Shown in pieces: positions 32,784 to 38,265 of a stretch of 38,265 nt of DNA. Location: NCBI RefSeq assembly GCF_000281955.1, contig NZ_AKKF01000142.1, positions 1 through 38,265 on the forward strand, read 5' to 3'. Under the pieces are notes generated by a model. It made no database searches. It was not told the DNA's origin and saw nothing but the letters and a program-made list of their open reading frames with translations. Position numbers and translations under genes: made by a program. Source of the DNA: Caulobacter sp. AP07 (lineage in GTDB: Bacteria; Pseudomonadota; Alphaproteobacteria; Caulobacterales; Caulobacteraceae). How positions within the stretch are numbered: position 1 is the first letter of the stretch; the number at the start of each line of letters is the position of its first letter.

Positions 32784-33779
32784 TTATGGCGGCGGATTGA
32801 TCTGCAGCACCGCGGCCCCCGTGAAGGCGCCGCCACGCAAGTCGGCGAGCGCTTGGCCGGCCTGTCGAAGACCGTAGATTCTAAGGTGCGGCCGTACGCC
32901 GGCGGCGGCGGCGCGCGGCAGGTAGTCCTGGGCGTCGGCGCGGGTGAGGTTGGCCACCGAGACCAGGGTTCGCTCGCCCCACAGGTCGGCATAATCCAGG
33001 GCCGGGATCTGGCTCATATGGATTCCCGCGCACACCACCGCGCCGCCCTTGCGGACCGCCCGCAACGCGAGCGGCACAAGCGCGCCGATCGGCGCGAACA
33101 GGATGGCGGCGTCCAGCAGCTCGGGCGGCGCGACGTCCGACGCTCCCGCCCACAGGCAGCCCAACTCTAGCGCGAGGTTCTGCGCGGCCTGATCGCCGGG
33201 CTTGGTGAAGGCGTAGACTTTCTGCCCCTCGGCGATCGCCAATTGAGCCAGGAGGTGGGCGGCGGCGCCAAAGCCATAGAGGCCCAGCCGATCGACGACC
33301 CGCCCCTCCATCGCCTTGCGCCAGGCGCGAAAGCCGATCAGACCGGCGCAGAGCAACGGCGCGGCCTCAAGATCGCCGAGACCATCGGGCAGGACCAAGC
33401 AGAAGCGCGCATCGGCGACCGTCATTTCCGCGTAGCCGCCGTCGCGCGTCCAGCCTGTGAACTGAGCGTGATCGCAAAGGTTTTCCGCGCCCTGGCGACA
33501 GAAGCGGCAACGCCCACAGGCGCCGCCAAGCCACGGGACACCGACGCGCTGACCTAGGGCGAGGCTCGTGACGCCCTGCCCGAGCGCCTCCACGACGCCG
33601 ACGATCTCATGTCCCGGAATGACGCCGTCGCGCGTGGGAAGATCGCCTTCCAGAAGATGAAGATCCGTGCGGCAGACGCCGCAGGTGCGCACACGGAGCA
33701 GGACCTCGCCCGGGCCAGGCGTTGGCGCGTGACGGAGGGCGGGCGTCAGGTGGCCGCCCTCCAGGACCATCGCCAACAT
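32784..33779 (-). CDS. Zinc-dependent alcohol dehydrogenase, second copy
   Basis: 331 residues of the medium-chain dehydrogenase family: CGVCRTDLH and PGHEIVG (catalytic zinc), CGRCRFCRQGAENLC (structural zinc) and a Rossmann loop with GLYGFGAAAH. It is more distant from AdhP (14 kb): shorter, with GFGAAA in place of GVGGLG, like the AdhA/zinc-binding group found in low-oxygen clusters. Substrate unknown. Its ATG begins one base after the Hsp20 stop, so it is coupled to Hsp20. The direction converges on the Nramp-like gene. Confidence 0.93.
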   Translation of the reverse strand: MLAMVLEGGHLTPALRHAPTPGPGEVLLRVRTCGVCRTDLHLLEGDLPTRDGVIPGHEIVGVVEALGQGVTSLALGQRVGVPWLGGACGRCRFCRQGAENLCDHAQFTGWTRDGGYAEMTVADARFCLVLPDGLGDLEAAPLLCAGLIGFRAWRKAMEGRVVDRLGLYGFGAAAHLLAQLAIAEGQKVYAFTKPGDQAAQNLALELGCLWAGASDVAPPELLDAAILFAPIGALVPLALRAVRKGGAVVCAGIHMSQIPALDYADLWGERTLVSVANLTRADAQDYLPRAAAAGVRPHLRIYGLRQAGQALADLRGGAFTGAAVLQINPPP

Positions 33780-33780
33780 G

Positions 33781-34257
33781 TCAGGCGCCGGCCCTGGAGC
33801 CGGGGGTCTCGATGGCGATGGTCTTGCCGGCGGGACTGGCGGTCTTTGGCGCGGTGATCGTCAGGACGCCGTCCTTGAGCGCGGCCTTGATCTTGTCACC
33901 ATCAACGCCGCGCGGCAGGGCGATTGACCGCGTGAAGGCGCCGGAACGCCGCTCGATAATGCGATAGGTCTTGTCGCCGTCCTCAGTCTGCGAGGCCTTT
34001 TCGCCCGAGATGGTCAGCAGGTCGCCATCCAGGCTGACGGTGATTTGCGGCTCGGCGTAGCCTGGCACATCGAGTTTCAATTCAACGCCTTGCGCGGTCT
34101 CGCTGAAATCCAGGTCCGGCGAAGAGAAGGTCTGCGCCAGACCGGCGGCGCGACCGAACTCGTTGACCACCCGGTCGATCTCCCGCTGCAGGGGCGCGAA
34201 CAGATGCGTGGCTTGCTGGGTGAAAGCCGGCAGCAAGGACTTGTCTTGAACGGCCAT
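33781..34257 (-). CDS. Hsp20 small heat-shock protein
   Basis: 158 residues with a helical N-terminal arm (FTQQATHLFAPLQREIDRVVNEF), the alpha-crystallin domain (about 48-145, DLDFSETAQGVELKLDVPGYAEPQITVSLDGDLLTISGEK ... DGVLTITAPK) and a short tail without a clear I-x-I motif until TIAIET. It is an ATP-independent holdase for unfolding proteins. GGAG precedes the ATG at 34257. A FixK-type box 76 bases upstream and the coupled dehydrogenase place it in the low-oxygen response rather than, or in addition to, heat shock. Confidence 0.95.
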   Translation of the reverse strand: MAVQDKSLLPAFTQQATHLFAPLQREIDRVVNEFGRAAGLAQTFSSPDLDFSETAQGVELKLDVPGYAEPQITVSLDGDLLTISGEKASQTEDGDKTYRIIERRSGAFTRSIALPRGVDGDKIKAALKDGVLTITAPKTASPAGKTIAIETPGSRAGA

Positions 34258-34333
34258 GGATGAATCTCCATCAGGACGAAGGTGCGCGCGCCAGGCGCGC
34301 GGATCATTCTTCCACCTTGTCGTCGTCCATGGA

Positions 34334-34347
34334 TTGATCTCGATCAT
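34334..34347 (-). promoter_or_regulatory. FixK/FNR-type box upstream of Hsp20
   Basis: TTGATCTCGATCAT, one base off a perfect palindrome, 76 bases before the Hsp20 ATG. Confidence 0.6.
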
Positions 34348-34488
34348 TTTGTGTGCGGCCAACTGCGCCAGGGACCGCATCCCGCTCAGGCCGGGGCCAT
34401 CCCGTCCATCATCGAACGCCCGCCGCCCCGACGTGTCGTCGCTTCCCCGCCCCTGAGGGAGGCTTCCAGCGCCATGGCGCGATCACTC

Positions 34489-34502
34489 TTGATCCGCTTC
34501 AA
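34489..34502. promoter_or_regulatory. Second FixK/FNR-type box far upstream of Hsp20
   Basis: TTGATCCGCTTCAA, a perfect TTGA-N6-TCAA pattern but with a less regular centre. It is 232 bases before the Hsp20 ATG and without an obvious gene of its own; an auxiliary site or an unannotated short transcript is possible. Confidence 0.45.
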
Positions 34503-34558
34503 TCTCAGGCTCAGCCGCAAGACGACGCTATGGAGCCGGCCGGTCGCGACAGGATGCG

Positions 34559-35590
34559 CTAGCCCCACCTCCAAACGCCGGCCGCGGCGCCCAGCGCCAA
34601 CAGGGTCCCCGCCGAATAGAGGCCGCCAAGGCGCCAGCCGCCCACCACGCAGGCGATGACCATCTTCGAGAAACTGTCGACCACGGCCGCCAGCAGCACC
34701 GCCTGGCCGGCGACGCCGATGGCCATGCCCCCCGCCGTCATGCGGGCGGCCGCCAGGGTGACCGCATCGGCGTCGACCAGGCCGCCGAGCGCCGCCACCG
34801 GCAGAAGGCCGGAAGGACCGTAGAGGCCGGCCGCGCCCCTTGCCGCCGCCATGATGACGCCGAGCACCAGGGCCGCGCCCGCCAGGGCGAGGGGTTTGGA
34901 GACCTCCTTCTGCAGTCGCGCCAGATAGAAGGTCACCGCCGTCGAGGAGACCAGCGCGCCGGCCGCACTGGCCAGCAAGGCGCCGCGCGCCGGTCCCCAC
35001 ACCTTGATCGCGGCGTAGGCGACAAAGGAAATCGCCGCCATAGCGATGGTCAGCACCCAGAGTTCGGCGAAATTGACCAAGCCATAGGGTCCAAAGGGGC
35101 GGTTTGGCAGAAGCGGCAGGGCCACGAAGGTCATGGCCAACAGAACCAGCGCGTCTCGGAGTTCGGGCCAGGTCAGACGCTTGAGCCAGGTGTGCAGCAT
35201 CTCCTTGCTCGCCAGCAGAGCAGCGACCGCCACAGCCGCGGCGGCGGCGACCCGCTCGTCGCCGAGCACCGCCAACGCCCCGAGCCCGAAGGTCAACAGG
35301 CCGGCGACGATGGCGGTGACCGAGTAGTCGTTGTCGTCGCGTTGTTCTCGCTGCTTGAAGAGGATGAAGGCCGTCGCGAAGGATAAGCCAAGCGTGGACA
35401 TGGCCCAGCCGCCCAGGGTCTGGCTCAGCATCCCAGCGACCCCGCCGAGCAGACCCGACAGGGCGTAGGTGCGTAAACCCGCGGCGGGGCCCCCTTCGGT
35501 GACGTCGTGCGCCCGCCAGCCCCGCTCGATGCCGATCAGGAAGCCGATGGCCAAGGCCAACCCAAGCCTCTCGAAGGGCTCAACCGCCAT
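34559..35590 (-). CDS. MgtC/SapB-DUF4010 membrane protein
   Basis: 343 residues and about eleven hydrophobic helices. The N-terminus (RLGLALAIGFLIGIERGWRA) has the MgtC-type ALAIGFLIGIERGW signature, and the latter half (AAAGALVSSTAVTFYLARLQKE ... ARMTAGGMAIGVAGQAVLLAAVVDSFSKM) is DUF4010. The family is linked to Mg2+ homeostasis and membrane-ATPase control through MgtC, but DUF4010 itself is uncharacterised. The ATG at 35590 is preceded by purine-rich GAAGAGGA and fits the family start. The gene ends 301 bases upstream of Hsp20. Confidence 0.9.
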   Translation of the reverse strand: MAVEPFERLGLALAIGFLIGIERGWRAHDVTEGGPAAGLRTYALSGLLGGVAGMLSQTLGGWAMSTLGLSFATAFILFKQREQRDDNDYSVTAIVAGLLTFGLGALAVLGDERVAAAAAVAVAALLASKEMLHTWLKRLTWPELRDALVLLAMTFVALPLLPNRPFGPYGLVNFAELWVLTIAMAAISFVAYAAIKVWGPARGALLASAAGALVSSTAVTFYLARLQKEVSKPLALAGAALVLGVIMAAARGAAGLYGPSGLLPVAALGGLVDADAVTLAAARMTAGGMAIGVAGQAVLLAAVVDSFSKMVIACVVGGWRLGGLYSAGTLLALGAAAGVWRWG

Positions 35591-35751
35591 ACCCGATCCT
35601 CTTCCGCCGTTCAGAGGCCTCCCGACATCTGTCCAGGATGCGCCGCAAGAGGCTGGCCGCAACCCGGCGTGGAGCCCAGACCATCCTCCGCCGCTTGCGG
35701 ACCGTTCTCTCGCCGTCGTCTACCGTCAGGGTCCGACATGCGGGCATGACC

Positions 35752-36519
35752 TCAGCGGGCCGTATATCCGCCGTCGATGACCAGCTCCGAACCGGTCACG
35801 AACTTGGCTTCGTCGGACGCCAGATACACAGCTCCCCAGGCGATATCGTCGGCTTCTCCCATATGCCCGAGCGGATGAAGCGCATCGGCGGCCTTGCGGC
35901 CCGTCTCCAGATCGCCCTGGGCGCTCAGGTGATGCTCGACCATCGGCGTCCAGATGAAACCGGGATGGATGGAGTTCACGCGAATTCGATCGCTGGCGTA
36001 GATGAGCGCATCGGTCTTGCTCATCAACCGAACGGCGCCTTTCGACGCGTGGTATGCGGGGACATCCGGCGCTCCCACCAGTCCATAGATGGACGAAAGG
36101 TTGATGATGCTGCCACCGCCCGCGCGTCGCAAATGCGGAATGGCGTGCTTGGTGCAGAAGAACACGCCCTTGACATTGATGGCCTGGACCCAATCCCATT
36201 CGGCTTCGGTCACCTCATGTGTCGGCTTGTTGGCTCCCGCCACGCCGGCATTGTTCACCAGCACATCGATGCGGCCGAAGTACTCGGCCACCTCGTTGAT
36301 CGCCTGCGCCACTTGGGTTTCACTGCTGACGTCGCACCGCCAGTAGCGCGCCGCTTTGCCTGAGGCCATCATTTCGGCGGCCAGCGCGGCGCCCTGGTCG
36401 TCAAGGACGTCGAAGATGGCGATCGAAGCGCCTTCCTCCGCCATTCGCAGCGCCGTGGCTCTGCCAAGCCCGAGCGCCGCACCCGTGACGGTCGCGACCT
36501 TGTTCTTAAGCCGATCCAT
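35752..36519 (-). CDS. Short-chain dehydrogenase/reductase
   Basis: 255 residues of the classical SDR type: cofactor loop TGAALGLG, NNAG, catalytic Ser in NLSSIYG and YxxxK as YHASK, and the PGFIWTPM segment. Substrate unknown; the sequence is in the glucose-dehydrogenase/cyclohexanol-type group. The ATG at 36519 matches the family start (MDRLKNKVATVTG); an upstream ATG at 36600 with AGGGG before it would add 27 residues and cannot be excluded. A perfect FixK-type palindrome is 118 bases before the first and 37 before the second. Confidence 0.92.
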   Translation of the reverse strand: MDRLKNKVATVTGAALGLGRATALRMAEEGASIAIFDVLDDQGAALAAEMMASGKAARYWRCDVSSETQVAQAINEVAEYFGRIDVLVNNAGVAGANKPTHEVTEAEWDWVQAINVKGVFFCTKHAIPHLRRAGGGSIINLSSIYGLVGAPDVPAYHASKGAVRLMSKTDALIYASDRIRVNSIHPGFIWTPMVEHHLSAQGDLETGRKAADALHPLGHMGEADDIAWGAVYLASDEAKFVTGSELVIDGGYTAR

Positions 36520-36828
36520 CGGCTTCACCCTTCGGATAACCGACACCGCCGAGAGAGAACGCCTGCTTGTTGCAGGTGCTCGGCGCTCTTCGGATTTCAT
36601 CACGCCCCTAATGTCCCCCTCTCGCGCGGCGTCACATTGATACAGCTCAAGTATTTTGCTCCGCGACTAGCTGGTCAGAATGACCGATCCATGGGGTTCG
36701 TGGGCGGGTGAAATCGGATCGGAAACGCCACGGCCACCGAGCTTGACCACGAGCAGGTCTCACTAGCTCTTCGTCGCTAGCGGCTGGTCGAAACGCCAGC
36801 TTCTCGCGCCTAGATCGCGACCGAGAGC
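36520..36828. other. 309-base region between the SDR and the transposase fragment
   Basis: Holds the SDR leader and a FixK-type box at 36637-36650. Beyond about 36700 no gene, repeat or IS end was recognised; the left end of the insertion sequence is not visible. Confidence 0.5.
36637..36650 (-). promoter_or_regulatory. FixK/FNR-type box upstream of the SDR
   Basis: TTGATACAGCTCAA, a perfect TTGA-N6-TCAA palindrome; the last one in the window and the right edge of the box-bearing region. Confidence 0.65.
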
Positions 36829-37476
36829 TTGTGTCGGTTTGGCATGGCGCCCGACCGGTCGTTTCCCGTCGTGCCCAAAGAGGCCCTCTATCCAGCCACG
36901 ACCGACTGGCTGGAGAAACTGACCTTGGACATCAAGGCAAAGGCCAAGCTGCGCGAGGATCGTCAACCGGCCTCCCGGCCCAATGATGTCTGGGCCATGG
37001 ACTTCCTGCACGATCAGCTCTTCGACGGGCGCAAGATCCGCATCCTGGCGATCATCGACACCTTCAGCCGGTTCTCGCCGGCCCTTGATCCCCGCTTCGC
37101 CTACAAGGCTCACGACATTGTCGAGACCCTCGATCGAGCCGGCAAGGCGGTGGGCTACCCCAAGACCATACGGGTCGACAATGGCCCGGAATTTGTCTCC
37201 CGCGACCTGGATCTGTGGGCCTATCAGCGCGGCGTCACCCTGGACTTCAGCCGCCCCGGCAAGCCGACGGACAACGCCTTCGCGGAGTCCTTCAACGGCA
37301 AGGTCCGGGCCGAATGCCTGAACACCGCCTGGTTCATGTCCCTCGACGACGCCCGCTCAAAATGCGAGGCTTGGCGTAGGGACTACAATGAACATCGTCC
37401 CCACAGCGCGATCGGCGACAAGTGCCCGATCGAGCTGATGAACGGCGCCGGGCCATATGGCCCGCCCGACGCCTGA
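36829..37476 (+). pseudogene. 5'-truncated IS3-family transposase (OrfB)
   Basis: The open frame is 215 codons; transposase similarity begins near 36910 and includes the rve integrase core with the DDE residues: Asp in VWAMDFLHDQL, Asp in RVDNGPEFVS and Glu in NAFAESFNGKVRAECL, then the YNEHRPHSAIG end. The N-terminal HTH and OrfA, normally about 150 codons more, are missing, and the first 25 codons are unrelated. A GGTCCAAGGTTGGGGGCAAG stretch near 37501 may be the right end. It is a relic at the right edge of the island. Confidence 0.85.
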
Positions 37477-37522
37477 CCGGCGAGAAATCCCGGCCCGACC
37501 TGGTCCAAGGTTGGGGGCAAGG

Positions 37523-38265
37523 TCAGAACCTCACGACCTTGGGTTCGCCGTCGTAGAGGATCTGGCGGTCGACCGGAGCGCTCTGGGCCCCAGCGCCCTT
37601 GCCGGGCGCAACCAGGACCAGATTCAGTTGGCGCTTCTGGATCATGCCCGGAAACGACCCCTGCCGCGCGCCGACGCTCAACGTCCGGGCCTGGTCATTC
37701 CACACCAGGTCATAGGTGGCGCGCTGGCCCTTCTCGTAGGCGTAGGTTTCGTTGTCGTCCTCGTAGATCGTGAACCGGGCGTCGGCGCCGGGATAAATGC
37801 GGATCTCGTAGGGCGCCTCGGGATGCTCGGTGGCGAACTGCACCGCTGGCCCCATCGGCATGATGGAGCCGGCGCGGACATAGAGCGGCAGGATCTCCAA
37901 CGGCGCCGGGCGTGACACCGTCTTGCCGCCGGCGTGACGCTCGTTGCTCCAGAAATCGTACCAGTCCGCGCCCTTGGGCAGATAGGTGCTGACAATCAAA
38001 TCCCGTTGCGCCTGCGCCAGCTTGGCGGCCGCCCGCAGCTCGGCGGGGCGCCGCCAGGTCAGGCGCAGGCTTCGCTCGCCGCCGCCCTGGTAGTAGTCGA
38101 TGCGCACCGACAGGCGTTCCCCTTGCTTCAGCCTGCGCTTGACGCCGTGATATCGCTCCGCGCCCGTCGTCCAGTCGTCGACCACCTTCTCGCCGTCGAG
38201 GAACAGGCGCATGCCGTCGTCGCCGGCCACGCCGATTTCATAGTCGCCGTCCTCGGGCGCCACGA
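37523..38265 (-). CDS. GH31 alpha-glycosidase with PA14 domain (3' part)
   Basis: At least 247 residues; the 5' end lies beyond the window. Visible from the N-side is a PA14-like segment (DGDYEIGVAGDDGMRLFLDGEKVVDDW ... GVKRRLKQGERLSVRIDYYQGGGERSLRLTW), then the GH31 C-terminal beta domains (YLPKGADWYDFWSNERHAGGKTVSRPAPLEILPLYVRAGSIMPMGP and IYPGADARFTIYEDD). A PA14 insertion is known in alpha-xylosidases acting on xyloglucan oligosaccharides, so this is a likely activity. The catalytic aspartates are off the edge. The gene appears to be separate from the stress island. Confidence 0.9.
   Translation of the reverse strand, partial: VAPEDGDYEIGVAGDDGMRLFLDGEKVVDDWTTGAERYHGVKRRLKQGERLSVRIDYYQGGGERSLRLTWRRPAELRAAAKLAQAQRDLIVSTYLPKGADWYDFWSNERHAGGKTVSRPAPLEILPLYVRAGSIMPMGPAVQFATEHPEAPYEIRIYPGADARFTIYEDDNETYAYEKGQRATYDLVWNDQARTLSVGARQGSFPGMIQKRQLNLVLVAPGKGAGAQSAPVDRQILYDGEPKVVRF

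Larger units (their letters stand above)
34258..34558. other. 301-base promoter region of the Hsp20 operon
   Basis: No gene seen; a 29-codon ORF on the minus strand (34386-34475) lacks a ribosome site. It holds two FixK-type boxes, 34334-34347 and 34489-34502. It separates Hsp20 from the end of the MgtC/DUF4010 gene on the same strand. Confidence 0.6.

Noticed and set aside
34386..34475. 29-codon minus-strand ORF near a FixK box
   Set aside because: No ribosome site and arginine/glycine-rich composition typical of chance frames.
1..38265. CRISPR arrays, tRNA or rRNA genes
   Set aside because: No regularly spaced direct repeats and no cloverleaf or rRNA sequence noticed on either strand.

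Overview
The window looks like chromosomal DNA of a GC-rich alphaproteobacterium, most likely Caulobacter or a close relative. This rests on composition, the argH / small lipoprotein / lysA arrangement, the FixL-FixJ-FixK family set and Caulobacter-like intergenic repeats; it is inference from protein character, not a database match.

Layout. (1) 1-4.3 kb is core genome: a cold-shock protein and a TlpA-type thioredoxin on the minus strand, then argH, an LptM-like lipoprotein and lysA on the plus strand. (2) 4.3-8.1 kb is a decayed mobile region: a large serine recombinase broken by a 5-bp tandem duplication, two small genes that travel with it, an XRE-type regulator with twin repeats at its start, a long imperfect hairpin and an orphan winged-helix protein. 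(3) 8.1-36.6 kb is a large low-oxygen/stress island. It carries an oxygen-sensor kinase (FixL type, PAS haem ligands present), FixJ, a lone receiver protein and a FixK-type Crp/Fnr regulator. Around them lie three single-haem cytochromes c, two zinc alcohol dehydrogenases, an ADP-forming acyl-CoA synthetase fused to an acetyltransferase, three universal stress proteins, a P-type cation ATPase, a beta-CASP nuclease, a host-attachment-family protein, an NAD(P)H:quinone oxidoreductase, VIT1- and Nramp-like metal transporters, Hsp20, a MgtC/DUF4010 membrane protein and an SDR. (4) 36.8-37.5 kb is a 5'-truncated IS3-family transposase. (5) From 37.5 kb to the edge is the 3' part of a GH31 glycosidase with a PA14 domain.

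How it works together. Six perfect TTGA-N6-TCAA palindromes (FixK/FNR boxes) and three one-mismatch versions occur only between 8.9 and 36.7 kb, nearly all just upstream of genes or operons. The FixK-like protein has the E-x-x-S-R recognition helix expected to read them. A second motif, CTACGTA (in two of three cases CTACGTA-N5-CCCAA), precedes adhP, the lone receiver and fixK, and is proposed as the FixJ site. The inferred circuit is: low O2, FixL, FixJ, FixK, then stress proteins, electron carriers, fermentation-type enzymes and metal/cation transport. No cbb3 oxidase genes are present here, so this branch seems aimed at persistence and redox balance rather than respiration. The content resembles the Burkholderia low-oxygen-activated (lxa) locus and the mycobacterial DosR regulon. 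Four small or degraded items are easy to miss: two overlapping small membrane/lipoprotein genes at 13.0-13.3 kb and two apparent remnants of a copper ATPase at 9.0 and 11.4 kb.
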